Origin: Sulfuritalea sp.
GTDB lineage: Bacteria; Pseudomonadota; Gammaproteobacteria; Burkholderiales; Rhodocyclaceae
Assembly: GCA_022842325.1 (NCBI GenBank)
Contig: JALHPU010000006.1
Coordinates: 1 to 64,000 of the forward strand
Length of the DNA stretch: 64,000 nt
Reading direction: 5' to 3'
A model generated the notes under the pieces. That model did not search any database and was not told the origin of the DNA. It was given only the letters and a program-made list of their open reading frames with translations. The first letter of the stretch is position 1. Each line of letters begins with the position of its first letter. Positions 30,647 through 45,500 of this stretch are shown in pieces. The position numbers and the translations under genes are program-made.

Positions 30647-30665
30647 TGCACTTTGCCTGAAATCC

Positions 30666-31727
30666 ATGTCTGAAAAACTGCCCAAGGGAGTGGTGACGGT
30701 AGCACAAGTCGCCGAATTCGACGCCGTGATCGACGCGCGCGCACCGGCCGAGTTCGCCGAGGACCGACTGCCACGCGCCGTCAGCATGCCGGTGCTGGAC
30801 GATGACGAGCGCGCCCGGGTCGGTACGCTGTACAAACAGGTCTCGGTGTTCGAGGCGAAAAAACTCGGCGCGGCGCTGGTGTCGAAGAACATCGCGCGCC
30901 ACATCGAACAGCACCTGCTGGACAAGCCCAAAAGCTGGCGGCCGCTGGTCTATTGCTGGCGCGGCGGCCAGCGCAGCGGCGCCTTCACCCACATCCTGCG
31001 CGAAATCGGCTGGGACGCCCAGCGCCTGCAGGGCGGCTACAAGCGCTGGCGCCAGCATGTCATCGAACAACTCGCGCAACTGCCGCCGAGGATCAGCTTT
31101 CGCGTCGTCAGCGGTGCCACCGGCAGCGGCAAGAGCCGCCTGCTCGAGGCCATCGCCGCACGCGGCGGACAGATACTGCACCTGGAGCAACTGGCGGCGC
31201 ACAAAGGATCGGTGCTGGGCAACCTGCCGGGCCAGCCGCAACCGGCGCAGAAAGGCTTCGAGTCGATGCTGCTGGCCGCCATCGAGGCGCTGGACCTGAG
31301 CCGGCCGGTATATGTCGAGGCCGAAAGCCGCAAGATCGGCCGCCTGCAGGTGCCCGACGCCCTGCTTGAGGCCATTCGCCAGGCCCCCGGTCTGCGCATC
31401 GACGCCGCGCTCGACGCCCGCGTCGAATTCCTCCTGCGCGACTACGACTACGCCGTGGCGGATCCGGCCTGGCTGCTGGAGCGGCTGGAACACCTCAAGG
31501 GCCTGCAGAGCAACGAGATTCTCGACCACTGGCGGGCACTGATCGCCGCCGGCGATTTTCCGGCGCTGGTGGCGGAGCTGCTGGCGAAGCACTATGACCC
31601 GCTTTACCAACGCTCGCAGGCGCGCAACTACGACTCGTTCGACGCCTCGACCCGCTATGTCGCCGATCGGCTCGACGCTGCCGCGCTGGACCGGCTGGCC
31701 GTCGAAATCCTCGCCGCAACGGCATGA
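30666..31727 (+). CDS. selU: tRNA 2-selenouridine synthase
   Basis: A 353-residue SelU/MnmH enzyme that replaces 2-thiouridine by 2-selenouridine at the wobble base of Lys, Glu and Gln tRNAs. An N-terminal rhodanese domain carries the catalytic Cys97 in VYCWRGGQRSG. A P-loop domain follows with Walker A GATGSGKSR at about 150-158 and VYVEAESRKIG. It starts 19 bases after the tesA stop. Its presence implies a selenophosphate supply (SelD), which is not in the window. Confidence 0.96.
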   Translation: MSEKLPKGVVTVAQVAEFDAVIDARAPAEFAEDRLPRAVSMPVLDDDERARVGTLYKQVSVFEAKKLGAALVSKNIARHIEQHLLDKPKSWRPLVYCWRGGQRSGAFTHILREIGWDAQRLQGGYKRWRQHVIEQLAQLPPRISFRVVSGATGSGKSRLLEAIAARGGQILHLEQLAAHKGSVLGNLPGQPQPAQKGFESMLLAAIEALDLSRPVYVEAESRKIGRLQVPDALLEAIRQAPGLRIDAALDARVEFLLRDYDYAVADPAWLLERLEHLKGLQSNEILDHWRALIAAGDFPALVAELLAKHYDPLYQRSQARNYDSFDASTRYVADRLDAAALDRLAVEILAATA

Positions 31728-31757
31728 GCCGGCGCGTATTGGCTCACCGCGCGAAGC

Positions 31758-34700
31758 TCAGCCTTGTGCCGCATTCCGCATCAGCGAACGCAGCGTCGCC
31801 AGGGCGGCCGGATAGTTGAAATCCGCCAGTTGGCGCTCAAGCGGCATCACGCTCGTGCCGAGCGTCGCCAGCAATAGCAGCCGATTGGCCTCGAACAAAT
31901 CGCCTGCGGCCGTGTCGTCGCTGGCCAGCAGCGGCTCGAGTTGGGCCAGCACGTCCCGCGCGCGGGTCGGGTCGGCTCCGCTACCGCCGCCAGGGGCGTC
32001 GCTCACCTGTGCCATCACGGCGTCCAGTTCATTCTGCTGCTGCTGCAGGGTAGCAAACATATCCGGCGGCAAGGCCGCATCATCATCGTCGCGCAGGGCC
32101 TGTTCGATCGCCGCTGCCGTCGCCTGCAATGCGATCGCCCCCAGCGCGCCCGCCGCCCCCTTGAGCGCGTGTGCCCGCAACCGTGCCGCATCGCGCCGAC
32201 CCGCTGCGAGATCCAGGCGCAAAGCCTGGGCGTCGTCGCGGTGGCTGGCAGCAAACTGTCGCAACAGCTTGAGATAGGCCGCCGCGTCGCCACGCAACAC
32301 GGCCAGCCCGCGCTGGGCGTCTAGTCCGCTGAATCCGGCCAGGGCCTGGTCCAGGCCCTGCGGCGCGTTCCCTTGCAGGGCGGGCTGTAGGGCCGGCTTC
32401 AGCCCGCCATCCATCCGGCCGGCTGAAGCCGGCCCTACAAAACCATAGCGGGCTGCAGCCGGTCCGGCAGCCGTCGCCGGCAGCCATTGCAGCAGAGTCT
32501 GGTAAAGCGCATCCGGCTCGACCGGCTTGGTGATGAAGTCGTTCATGCCCGCTTCGGCACACGCCAGCCGGTCTTCATCGAAGGCATTCGCCGTCATCGC
32601 CAGAATCGGCGTCCGCTCGCGGCCAGGCAGGGCGCGAATGGCGCGGGTGGCATCGAGTCCGTCCATGTTCGGCATCTGCATGTCCATCAGGATCAGGTCG
32701 TAGTCGCTGGCCTGCGCCATCGCCAGGGCCTCGCGGCCGTCTGCCGCGGTGTCCACCGCCAGCTCCACCCCGTTCAGCAGTTCCAGCGCCACTTCGCGAT
32801 TGATCGGGTGGTCCTCGGCGAGCAGCAGTCGCGAGCCGCCGTGATCGCGCCGCAACCGGGTCTCGGCATTTTCCGCGATCGGGGTCGGCGCACCCGGCAT
32901 GATGCCGTGGCCGCGTTGCAGGCTGGCCGTGAACCAGAAGGTGCTGCCTTCGCCCGGCGTGCTGTCAGCGCCGACTTCTCCGCCCATCAGCTGGGCCAGG
33001 CGCCGCGTGATGACCAGGCCAAGCCCGGTGCCGCCATACCTGCGCGTAATCGAGGCATCGGCCTGCTCGAAGGCACGGAACAACTGCTTCAGCTGCTCGG
33101 GATCGATGCCGATGCCGTCGTCTTCGACTTCGAAGCGGACCAGAATCCGTTCGTCGTTTTCATGCAGCAGCAGTGCGCGCAGCGTGATGGCGCCACGCTC
33201 GCTGAACTTGACGGCATTCCCCGCGTAGTTGAGCAAGGCCTGCTGCAGCCGCGTTGCATCGCCACGCAACCAGAGCGGCACCCCGCCGTGGTCGATTTTG
33301 ATTTGCAGGCCCTTGGCGCGCGCCGATTGCTCGATGATGCTGGCGACGCCGTCGAGAATGGCGTCGAGGTGAAAGTCGGCACTTTCCAGTCGCAAGCGGC
33401 CGGCCTCGATCTTCGACAGATCGAGAACATCGTTGATGATCGCCAGCAGATGCCGTCCGGCGCTGTCGATCTTGTCCAGCCGGGCGATCTGCCTCTCATC
33501 CGACTCGGCGCGACGTACCAGGTGGGTCAGGCCGAGAATGGCATTCATCGGGGTGCGAATCTCGTGGCTCATGTTGGCCAGGAAAACGCTCTTGGCCAGG
33601 TTGGCGGCGTCCGCCTGCACCCGTGCCGCGGTAAGTTGCGCCGTGCGTTCCTGTACCAGACGTTCGAGATGGTAGCGATGCGCATCCAGTTCGGTGGCCA
33701 GTCGCTGCTTCTCGGTGATATCCATGAAAGTGCAGATCGAACCCACTACCTGATCGTTGTTCATGACCGGATTCGACCAGTACTCGACCGGAATGGCCCG
33801 GCCGTCGCGGTGCCAGAACACCTCATCGGTGACATGCACCGACTCCCCGGCGCGGGAAGCCCCGTCCGTCCGGCATTCGCTCACCGGATAGGAGCTGCCG
33901 TCGGCATGCGAGTGATGAATGAGTTCGTGGATGTGCTTGCCGAGCACCTCGGCGGCATCGCCGTAACCCAGGATTTCGAGGAAGGCCCGATTGACGAAGC
34001 TGCAGTTTCCCCTGGTGTCCACGCCGTAAGTGCCTTCACTCATGGAATCGAGCAGGCGCTGCAGACTCTCGCGCGACTCGCGCAAGGCGCTCTCGGACTT
34101 CTTGCGCTCGGTGATATCGACCATGACCCCGGTAAAGAACCGGCCCTGGTCGGTCGCCCATTGCGCTACCGAAATCTCCAGCGGAAACTCGCTGCCGTCC
34201 TTGCGCTGCCCGGACACTTCTACCGACTTGCCGCCCATGCAGGGTGCGCCATCGTCCAGGCGCTGCCGCATGCCGGCCAGGTGTCTTTGCCGGAACCGCT
34301 GCGGCACCACCAGCGTCAGCGGCTGGTCGACGATCTCGGCTTCGGTGTAGCCGAACAGCCGCTCGGCCGCCGGGTTCCAGCCGACCACGTGGCCCCCGCT
34401 ATCGACCGTGACGATGGCGCTGCCGGCGGTCTCGGTCACTGCCCGGTAACGCGCCTCGTTGGTCCGCAGTTGGTCTTCTGCCTGCCGGGCGCGGGTGATG
34501 TCGCGGGCAAGGACAATGCAGCGTGGCGCCTCCCCGGCAACGGCGTCCTTGCGGGCCATGGACGCCGCGTACCAGCGTGCGCCCTGCGGCAGCGGCACCT
34601 GGTACCGAATTCCCGATACGTAGCCGCTGGCCAGCGTTTCGCGCAAGCCGGCCTCAAAAAGGGGCCAAGTATCGGGCGATACAAAGTCGGCCAGGCAACG

Positions 34701-35753
34701 GCCAAGAAACTCCTCGGGTGACAACAGCAGCTGTTCGCTGCGCGAGGAATGGAAGCCAAGAATCCGGCCATCCGCCCCGAGCTCGAACATCAGGTCGGGA
34801 ATCGCCGCCAGGGTGGCCTGCAGCTGGCTTTGGGTAACGAGGATTTCCGCCGTGCGCGCGGCCACCTCGACCTCAAGGCCGCGTTCATGCGCCCGCGACT
34901 CCACCAGCAGCTTGGCCAGCAGCGCCATCAGCAGGCTGAACAGCACTCCCAGCACCGCATTCAACGCGAGGTCGAGGGGTTTGCCCCAGCCGGTGACAGG
35001 TGCCGCGCTCAGGGTCCAGTCGCTGTATGCCAGTCCGAGACCGGCATTTTCCGGATCGACCAGCGCAGCGGCGCTCGACTCATGGATGACTTGCATTTGG
35101 CCGCCATCGGGGTTGATCCGCCAAAGCTTGTAGGCCACCTCTTCGGCGCTCAGGTTCGGCAAGCCGCCCCCGACCAGAAGGTCGGGAAAACGCATCAACA
35201 CCGCGACAAAGCCCCAGAAGACCTTGCCTTCCTCGTAGGAAATGAATACCGGCAGGCGTGCCACCACCCCTTCGCCTCCCTGGCGCAGAGGATAGGGCCC
35301 GGCCAGGGTCAGCGCGCCGGTGGTGCGCGCCAGCAAGGCCTCCTTGTTGGTCTTCGGGTCCTGTAGCACGTTGTGACCGATCGCGCTCTCGTTGCCGGCC
35401 AGCGGCACGATCTGCTGCACGATGCCGTCCGGGGCCAGTTGCAGCGCGGACACGCCGGGATAGTAAGGCAGCAGTTGGCTGGCGACTTCGTTGAAATCCC
35501 GAATCCGGCCGTGGCCATGCTGAACCAGTGCGGCCAGGGTGAAGGTGACCGACATGCTGCGTTCGATGTGCTGCCGCAGCGTTTTCGCGGTTTGTTCGGC
35601 CCGGTTCGATACTTCGCTGCGCTGCTGGCGCAGGCGGCCCTGCTCGAGCTGCCATATCACCATGGCGGCCAGCGCGGCGGCAATCAGAAATACAGCGATC
35701 GCCACGCTCCAGGCTGGCGCCAGGCGCACACGGCCCCTGACCGGGTTTGACAT
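31758..35753 (-). CDS. Hybrid sensor kinase: CHASE-PAS-PAS-PAS-HisKA-HATPase-REC-Hpt
   Basis: A 1331-residue membrane sensor. A periplasmic CHASE-like domain (about 40-275) lies between two membrane helices. Three PAS domains follow to about residue 700, then a kinase core with phospho-acceptor His in [13 protein letters not shown] and ATP-binding boxes [19 protein letters not shown] and [12 protein letters not shown]. The receiver has Asp in [13 protein letters not shown], and the C-terminal Hpt domain has His in [11 protein letters not shown]. The linker between receiver and Hpt is made of translated palindromic repeat (32376-32463). It starts 1 base after the stop of the paralogous kinase upstream. 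The stimulus and output regulator are unknown. Confidence 0.92.
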   Translation of the reverse strand: MSNPVRGRVRLAPAWSVAIAVFLIAAALAAMVIWQLEQGRLRQQRSEVSNRAEQTAKTLRQHIERSMSVTFTLAALVQHGHGRIRDFNEVASQLLPYYPGVSALQLAPDGIVQQIVPLAGNESAIGHNVLQDPKTNKEALLARTTGALTLAGPYPLRQGGEGVVARLPVFISYEEGKVFWGFVAVLMRFPDLLVGGGLPNLSAEEVAYKLWRINPDGGQMQVIHESSAAALVDPENAGLGLAYSDWTLSAAPVTGWGKPLDLALNAVLGVLFSLLMALLAKLLVESRAHERGLEVEVAARTAEILVTQSQLQATLAAIPDLMFELGADGRILGFHSSRSEQLLLSPEEFLGRCLADFVSPDTWPLFEAGLRETLASGYVSGIRYQVPLPQGARWYAASMARKDAVAGEAPRCIVLARDITRARQAEDQLRTNEARYRAVTETAGSAIVTVDSGGHVVGWNPAAERLFGYTEAEIVDQPLTLVVPQRFRQRHLAGMRQRLDDGAPCMGGKSVEVSGQRKDGSEFPLEISVAQWATDQGRFFTGVMVDITERKKSESALRESRESLQRLLDSMSEGTYGVDTRGNCSFVNRAFLEILGYGDAAEVLGKHIHELIHHSHADGSSYPVSECRTDGASRAGESVHVTDEVFWHRDGRAIPVEYWSNPVMNNDQVVGSICTFMDITEKQRLATELDAHRYHLERLVQERTAQLTAARVQADAANLAKSVFLANMSHEIRTPMNAILGLTHLVRRAESDERQIARLDKIDSAGRHLLAIINDVLDLSKIEAGRLRLESADFHLDAILDGVASIIEQSARAKGLQIKIDHGGVPLWLRGDATRLQQALLNYAGNAVKFSERGAITLRALLLHENDERILVRFEVEDDGIGIDPEQLKQLFRAFEQADASITRRYGGTGLGLVITRRLAQLMGGEVGADSTPGEGSTFWFTASLQRGHGIMPGAPTPIAENAETRLRRDHGGSRLLLAEDHPINREVALELLNGVELAVDTAADGREALAMAQASDYDLILMDMQMPNMDGLDATRAIRALPGRERTPILAMTANAFDEDRLACAEAGMNDFITKPVEPDALYQTLLQWLPATAAGPAAARYGFVGPASAGRMDGGLKPALQPALQGNAPQGLDQALAGFSGLDAQRGLAVLRGDAAAYLKLLRQFAASHRDDAQALRLDLAAGRRDAARLRAHALKGAAGALGAIALQATAAAIEQALRDDDDAALPPDMFATLQQQQNELDAVMAQVSDAPGGGSGADPTRARDVLAQLEPLLASDDTAAGDLFEANRLLLLATLGTSVMPLERQLADFNYPAALATLRSLMRNAAQG
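32376..32463. repeat. Palindromic repeat inside the kinase gene (REC-Hpt linker)
   Basis: Contains GTAGGGCCGGCTTCAGCC, then GGCCGGCTGAAGCCGGCCC followed by TAC, in the same family as the intergenic array at 52924-53046. It is in frame with the kinase and is translated on the minus strand as a Gly/Pro/Ala-rich linker including [18 protein letters not shown]. Confidence 0.8.
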
Positions 35754-35754
35754 C

Positions 35755-40131
<4,377 letters not shown>

Positions 40132-40201
40132 GATCGCCCCTGCAACGGGCCGCCTACCCGATGACGAAACCGCGCGCGCAGCGCGCCGCGCAAGCCACGG
40201 C

Positions 40202-41071
40202 TCATGAAGACTCGCCGCCGGCGCGCGGGTCCGTGTCCGTGGCCGCAACGGCAGTCGGCGGCTCGGCGAAGTCCAGGTCGAAGGGCGCCTCCCGCCCGAG
40301 TTGCCGCGCCAGGGCGTTCACCTGCTGCTTGAGCGCGATCATCTGCAGCTCGCGTCCGACCGCGACGCGGTTGAAGCGCTCCAGCTCCTCGAGGTTCCGG
40401 CGCAAGGCCATTTCCGCCTGCTGACGCTGGGTGATGTCGCGGGCGATGCCGAACATGCCGATCACCTTGCCATCGCCATCGCGTAACGGCCCCTTGGTCG
40501 CCTGGTATACGCGCTCGCCGTCGACCGTCGAAATAGGCTCCTCGTAGCTGCAGATAAAATTCCCGGCCATCACGCGGAGATCATTGGCGCGAATCAGCGC
40601 CGCCTGTGCTTGGGAAAAAAGCGCGGCGTCATCGCAGCCCAGCGCCTGCTCGACGGTCTTGCCCAAGACCCGGGCGGTTTCCAGATTGCACAACAGGTAG
40701 CGGCCTTCGAGATCCTTGGCAAAAATCGCGTCGGACGAGTTGTCGGCGATCGTCGCCAGCAACTGCAGGGCGCGCGTCTTTTCCGCCTGCGCCTCGATCT
40801 CGCGCCGGGACGCGGCCATGGCCTGGTCGAGCCGTCTGCGTATGAAGCCGAACAACAGCAGCGATGTCACGGCGACAAACAACCAGCCCTTCATGGTGCT
40901 GGCCAGGACAAGCTGGACCGGATCGGTGACTAGCCAGCCTAGCGCTTTGTCGGAAAGCAGTATCCAGAGCCCGGCGAACACCGCATAGGCAAGTACGATC
41001 TTCAGCGCAACGGCTCCGGTTGCCTGTAGGTCGCTGGCTGCCGTCGACGGCTTGATTGGTGCGGTGTCCAT
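40202..41071 (-). CDS. Membrane-bound PAS protein without output domain
   Basis: A 289-residue protein. Two N-terminal membrane helices ([20 protein letters not shown] and [17 protein letters not shown]) are followed by one PAS domain ([36 protein letters not shown]). A C-terminal helix contains [20 protein letters not shown], a tail often seen at the end of sensor PAS modules. No kinase, GGDEF or EAL domain is present. It lies 35 bases downstream of the HD-GYP gene and 70 bases upstream of the 1458-residue kinase on the same strand, so it may sense for one of them. Confidence 0.8.
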   Translation of the reverse strand: MDTAPIKPSTAASDLQATGAVALKIVLAYAVFAGLWILLSDKALGWLVTDPVQLVLASTMKGWLFVAVTSLLLFGFIRRRLDQAMAASRREIEAQAEKTRALQLLATIADNSSDAIFAKDLEGRYLLCNLETARVLGKTVEQALGCDDAALFSQAQAALIRANDLRVMAGNFICSYEEPISTVDGERVYQATKGPLRDGDGKVIGMFGIARDITQRQQAEMALRRNLEELERFNRVAVGRELQMIALKQQVNALARQLGREAPFDLDFAEPPTAVAATDTDPRAGGESS

Positions 41072-41106
41072 GGCGGGGCTTTCGTCCGATTGCCGGATGG
41101 CGCGCC

Positions 41107-42192
41107 TTACCCGGCGTCGTGATAGCGCTCGGCGATGGCGACAAACTCGTCGAAACCGGCAAGAAACGCCTCGGTCACGTCGGGATCGAAGTGCTTGCCG
41201 TGTCCCGCAGCGATGATCGCGCGCGCCTCGGCATACGACATCGCCGGTTTGTAGACGCGTACCGTGATCAGGGCATCGAACACGTCGGCCAATGCCATCA
41301 GCCGCGCGGAAATCGGGATGGCGTCGCCGGCGAGCGCGTCGGGATAGCCGCTGCCATCCCATTTCTCGTGATGCCAGTGGGCGATCTCCTTGGCCAGCAC
41401 CAGGAAGGCGACCGGCTCTTCGACGTCGCGCTCTGCCTGTTCGATGGCATCCGAACCCAGCCTGGCATGGGTTTTCATAACCGCCCATTCCTCGGGCGTC
41501 AGCGGCCCGGGCTTGAGCAGGATGTTGTCGGGAATGCCAACTTTGCCGATGTCGTGCAGCGGGGCCGACTTGGTCAGCAGATTGATGGTGCGCTGATCGA
41601 GAAAGGCCGAAAAGTCCGGGTGCTCCCGCAGCCGCAAGGCCAGACACTGCACGTAATTCTGCGTGCGCAGGATGTGATTGCCGGTTTCGGGATCGCGTGT
41701 CTCCGCCAGGTGCGCCAGGGCGCGGATGCTGACCAGCTGGGTGAGGTCGGCTTCGGCCATGCGGCGCGCCACTTCCGCCTCGAGCATGGCGTTCTGGTCC
41801 TGCAGCCAGTCGCGTGCCAGTTTCGCCTCGAGCTGGGTGCGTACCCGGGCCAGCACCACCGCCGGCTTGATCGGCTTGGTGATGTAGTCGGCGGCGCCCA
41901 GCTGAAGCCCGCGTTCCTCGTCCCCGGACTCGGCCAGCGCCGTCAGGAAAATCACCGGAATGTCGCGCGTGGCAGTGTTCTCGCGTAGCCGGGCGAGGAC
42001 GGCGTAGCCATCCATCGCCGGCATCATGACATCGAGCAGGATCAGGTCGGGACGCGGCTGAGTCATCGCAACGCGCAGCGCGTTTTCGCCGGAGTTGGCG
42101 GCACGCACCATGAATTCCGGCCGCAACAATCCGGTCAGCAGATGCAGATTGGTCGGTTCGTCGTCGACGATGAGGATTGTTGCCGTAGCCAT
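41107..42192 (-). CDS. Response regulator with HD-GYP phosphodiesterase domain
   Basis: A 361-residue two-domain protein. The receiver (ILIVDDEPTNLH; phospho-acceptor Asp in LILLDVMMPAMDG; Lys in YITKPIKP) is linked to an HD-GYP domain with HDIGKVGIPD and HHEKWDGSGYP. HD-GYP enzymes hydrolyse cyclic di-GMP. It is the first gene of the minus-strand signalling operon, and the hybrid kinases downstream are candidate phospho-donors. Confidence 0.94.
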   Translation of the reverse strand: MATATILIVDDEPTNLHLLTGLLRPEFMVRAANSGENALRVAMTQPRPDLILLDVMMPAMDGYAVLARLRENTATRDIPVIFLTALAESGDEERGLQLGAADYITKPIKPAVVLARVRTQLEAKLARDWLQDQNAMLEAEVARRMAEADLTQLVSIRALAHLAETRDPETGNHILRTQNYVQCLALRLREHPDFSAFLDQRTINLLTKSAPLHDIGKVGIPDNILLKPGPLTPEEWAVMKTHARLGSDAIEQAERDVEEPVAFLVLAKEIAHWHHEKWDGSGYPDALAGDAIPISARLMALADVFDALITVRVYKPAMSYAEARAIIAAGHGKHFDPDVTEAFLAGFDEFVAIAERYHDAG

Positions 42193-42395
42193 GGGCGCAA
42201 GTCTTCATGCAAGAGTGGAGCGAAGCATACCTCCAGGCGCCGCGTTATAACCGGCGCAGCGCGCTGTCGCGGAAAATTTTGGATGCCACGTACAAACTAC
42301 TGCGGCAAGGGCTGCCGCCTTTCCTCTGCAGGCTCGGCCGGGCGCATAATAGGCTTACTGTTGAAATGGCGAAACCCGCTGCAAAGGGAAAGTAA

Positions 42396-43436
42396 ATGCG
42401 CACCCTGGATCAGAAAATGGATACTCGTACCTCCTTCGAGCAGGAAGAGCTGCGGGGGATCACCCGCTCGGTCGGCGAAATCGAATGGCTGCTGCTGATC
42501 GTGGTGTTGCTCTACCACGTCTTCGGCGGCACTGCGCCGGATAGCAGGTCGGAAGTCGTATTCGCCATGGTGCTTTATGTCATGTTCATCATGGGCTTTC
42601 GCTACGCCACATTTTTCATGCCCGAATCGCGCTGGAAGCTCGCGGCGCAAACCTGGATCATGACCGGCTTCATCACCTGGATGCTGCTGTACACCGGCCG
42701 CCTCGAAAGCCCGCTGCTGAACTGCTATTTGCTGGTGATCATCACCAGCGCGCTGGCCCTGGGCAAACTCACCACCCTGCTGGAACTGGCGCTGATCGCG
42801 GCCTGCCTTGCCTTTCTCGGCGACTATTCATCCGCCGCGGAAATCGTCTCGCTCAAATATATTGCGGGAATGTTTGCCGTGTTCGCACCGTTCGTGCTGG
42901 TGGCCTACATCACCACGATGTTCGCCTCGGATATACGCTATGGCCTGAACAAGGAAGCCCTGCCCAAGGACACCGAGGATCTGTCGACGGCCGTCAATAT
43001 GCGCGGCTTCGCCATCATCGCCGACCGCCTGTTCGGTCAGGCCATGCGTCATAACGGCCCGATCAGCCTGCTGGTCATCGAATGCGACAACCTCAAGGAA
43101 ATCAACGACGAGTTCGGCCCCAAAACGGCCGATGCCTTGCTCCTGGCGCTGACCAAGTGCATCAAGGAACAACTCCGCCATACCGACGTGCTGGCGCGCC
43201 AGGGCGGCGAGGAGTTCGTCGCGCTGCTGCCGGAAACCCCGGCCGCTGGCGCCCTGGCGGCCGCCAGAAAAGTTCGCATGGCGGTCGCCGCGACGCCGCT
43301 GATGCTCGGCGGCCAGGTGGTCAGAACCAGCGTCAGCGTCGGCGCGGCCAGCTACCCGCAGGACGGCAGCACTCTGGATCTTCTGCTGGATCACGCCAAC
43401 GGCAACCTTCACGGTGCCGCCCCCGGTGGTCAGTAA
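42396..43436 (+). CDS. Membrane diguanylate cyclase (GGDEF)
   Basis: A 346-residue protein. About six membrane helices in residues 25-185 precede a GGDEF domain with metal-binding Asp in VIECDNLKEINDEFG and the signature RQGGEEFVALLPE. The usual C-terminal ALYxAKxxGRN stretch is replaced by LLDHANGNLHGAAPGGQ, so the end of the domain is degenerate although the active site is intact. It lies divergent from the HD-GYP operon, giving one likely maker and one likely breaker of cyclic di-GMP side by side. Confidence 0.88.
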   Translation: MRTLDQKMDTRTSFEQEELRGITRSVGEIEWLLLIVVLLYHVFGGTAPDSRSEVVFAMVLYVMFIMGFRYATFFMPESRWKLAAQTWIMTGFITWMLLYTGRLESPLLNCYLLVIITSALALGKLTTLLELALIAACLAFLGDYSSAAEIVSLKYIAGMFAVFAPFVLVAYITTMFASDIRYGLNKEALPKDTEDLSTAVNMRGFAIIADRLFGQAMRHNGPISLLVIECDNLKEINDEFGPKTADALLLALTKCIKEQLRHTDVLARQGGEEFVALLPETPAAGALAAARKVRMAVAATPLMLGGQVVRTSVSVGAASYPQDGSTLDLLLDHANGNLHGAAPGGQ

Positions 43437-43455
43437 GCGGCAGCCATGCGTCGGG

Positions 43456-43989
43456 TCAGCCGGGCAGAATCGATTCGAGGCGGCGAGTGGCGCACAGTCG
43501 CTGCACCACGGCCGGACGCGGCATGCTCACCCGCCCCTGTTCGAATGCCACTACCGTCAACTTTCCGCGCACCAGATCAAGCAATTCGTGCGGACGCAGC
43601 AGAAAGTCCGGGTTGGACGGCTTGCCGCAGCGCTCATTGCCGATCATGAAGGTTTCATAGATCAGTACGCCGTTTTCGTCGAGGCTGTCGAGCAGCGTCG
43701 CCAGCAGTGGCCGAAACAGGTAGTTGGTCACCACGATGCCGTCGAATCGGCGCCCCGGGTAAGGCCAGGGTCCGTCTTCGAGGTCGGCGACGCGGGTCAC
43801 GATCCCGGGCGATCCGGCAGCGATCCTCGTCAAGGCATCGGCATCCCGGTCTACCGCTGCGACTCTGAAGCCGCATGCCGCAAGCAGCCGGGAATGGCGC
43901 CCATTGCCGCAAGCCAGATCGAGCACGGCTCCACCCGGCTCGATCAGCGGCAGAAAACGGCGTACCCACTGTGATGCGTCTTCGTTCAT
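43456..43989 (-). CDS. Class I SAM-dependent methyltransferase
   Basis: A ~177-residue methyltransferase with SAM motif I VLDLACGNGRHSRLLAACGF, the acidic loop AAVDRDADAL and motif IV FDGIVVTNYLF. The substrate is not recognisable; TehB-like small methyltransferases are the nearest type. Start codons at 44013, 44001 and 43989 are all possible without a clear Shine-Dalgarno; 43989 (MNEDASQWVRRFLPL) fits the domain best. It is divergent from the cyclase gene at 44062. Confidence 0.8.
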   Translation of the reverse strand: MNEDASQWVRRFLPLIEPGGAVLDLACGNGRHSRLLAACGFRVAAVDRDADALTRIAAGSPGIVTRVADLEDGPWPYPGRRFDGIVVTNYLFRPLLATLLDSLDENGVLIYETFMIGNERCGKPSNPDFLLRPHELLDLVRGKLTVVAFEQGRVSMPRPAVVQRLCATRRLESILPG

Positions 43990-44061
43990 GTGTCCGTTCA
44001 TGTCAGGTATCATTTTGCGTCTAACCCACGTCGCAGGCCGCGTCCCGCCCATTATTGCCTG

Positions 44062-45402
44062 ATGTCCGCACTACCGACCCAATTGCCAGGCACCGCACAG
44101 GACAATCCCGAGGCCCTGCGCGAACGGCTCGACACGACCACCGCAGCTTACAGCCGCTTCGTGCCGCGCCAGTTCCTCAACCTGCTGGGAATCGAAGATA
44201 TCCGCCGCGTGGAAATCGGACAGCAGGTCGAGCGCAAGATGACGATCCTGTTCGCCGACATCCGCAACTTTACCTCGCTGTCGGAAACCATGAGTCCGCA
44301 GGAGAACTTCAACTTCCTGAACTCCTACCTGATCCAGATGGAGCCGGTGATCACCGCGCATGGCGGCTTCATCGACAAGTACATCGGCGACGCCATCATG
44401 GCCCTGTTTCCCGACTCGCCGGATCAAGCCCTGCATTGCAGCCTGGCCATGCTGCAGCGTCTGGACGAATACAACGACGGTCGCCAGCGCGCCGGCTACC
44501 GTCCGATCAAGATCGGCATCGGCGTCAATACCGGCATCGTCATCCTCGGCACCGTTGGCGGCGCCGCACGCATGGACGGTACGGTGATCGGCGATGCGGT
44601 CAATCTCGCCGCGCGCATGGAGCGCATGACGAAGGAATACCGGGCGTCGATTCTGATCAGCGAACACACCTTGTATTGCCTCGACCAGCCTGATCTCTGG
44701 CTGATCCGCTTCCTCGATCGCACCCGCGTGCGCGGCAAGCAGGGCACCCAGTCGGTATACGAAGTCCTCAATTGCGAGCCGACACGATTGCGCGAGGCCA
44801 AGACGCGAAACCAGAAGCGTTTCGAACAGGCGCTGGCCTACTACCACATCGACGACATCCTCAGCGCCCGCGAGCAGCTCCTGGCCTATATCGCCACGGT
44901 TCCCGAGGACACGGCGGCCCATGTCTATCTCGAACGCTGCGAAGCGCCCAATGAGGGCCTGGACAATCTGCGGGCCGAACTGCCCTATGTGTGGCGCGAC
45001 GACTACGCGATCGGGCCGGCCGTCGTCGATTCGGCGCACAAGGGCCTGCTGGCCGAGATGAACGCCCTGGCCAGGGCGATCAACAGCAGTGCCCTGGATC
45101 TGACTTTGCAGCTGATGGCGAACATTCAGGCCGCCGCATCACGCGACTTCGAGATCGAACAGCAGCTGATGGAGGAAGACGGATACCCATTCGTCGACCT
45201 GCACAGTCGCCAGCACACGCGTTTTTTCGAATTTTTTGCCGAATTGCGCGGCGAAATCCAGAACGGCGAGCAGGACCGCGTCTATCTGGCCTTTCGCGTC
45301 AAACGCTTGCTGAGCGGATGGCTGGTCAACCACATCCTCAGCGCCGATCGCCACTACGGTCATTATCGAAACAGCAAACGGCGGGAACAAGCCAAACTCT
45401 AG
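44062..45402 (+). CDS. Class III nucleotide cyclase fused to a hemerythrin-like domain
   Basis: A 446-residue fusion. Residues 55-240 are a class III cyclase with metal Asp66 (LFADIRNFTSLSE) and Asp110 (IDKYIGDAIMALF), substrate Lys106 and Thr174, and the catalytic pair Asn181/Arg185 (VIGDAVNLAARME), so cAMP synthesis is likely. A bridging segment ends in HVYLERC. Residues 305-435 resemble a bacteriohemerythrin: His326, Glu366, His381, His385, His424 and Asp429 match the di-iron ligands. The second-helix His (HFxxEE) is Asp362, leaving six or fewer normal ligands. The obvious idea is an oxygen- or NO-responsive cyclase. No membrane helix is seen. Confidence 0.85.
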   Translation: MSALPTQLPGTAQDNPEALRERLDTTTAAYSRFVPRQFLNLLGIEDIRRVEIGQQVERKMTILFADIRNFTSLSETMSPQENFNFLNSYLIQMEPVITAHGGFIDKYIGDAIMALFPDSPDQALHCSLAMLQRLDEYNDGRQRAGYRPIKIGIGVNTGIVILGTVGGAARMDGTVIGDAVNLAARMERMTKEYRASILISEHTLYCLDQPDLWLIRFLDRTRVRGKQGTQSVYEVLNCEPTRLREAKTRNQKRFEQALAYYHIDDILSAREQLLAYIATVPEDTAAHVYLERCEAPNEGLDNLRAELPYVWRDDYAIGPAVVDSAHKGLLAEMNALARAINSSALDLTLQLMANIQAAASRDFEIEQQLMEEDGYPFVDLHSRQHTRFFEFFAELRGEIQNGEQDRVYLAFRVKRLLSGWLVNHILSADRHYGHYRNSKRREQAKL

Positions 45403-45500
45403 ACGCGCCGAAAGGCACGAGCGAGCGGAAGGTGTTATGCTTTTGCTGCACTGCACCAACCATTACGCAAGACAGCTTACCGACGCTGCGGAGCGCCGCC

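Noticed and set aside
41071-42208. Upstream extension of the PAS protein gene across the HD-GYP gene
   Set aside because: The extension overlaps a complete HD-GYP gene in another frame and has no domain content; the ATG at 41071 starts the real protein.
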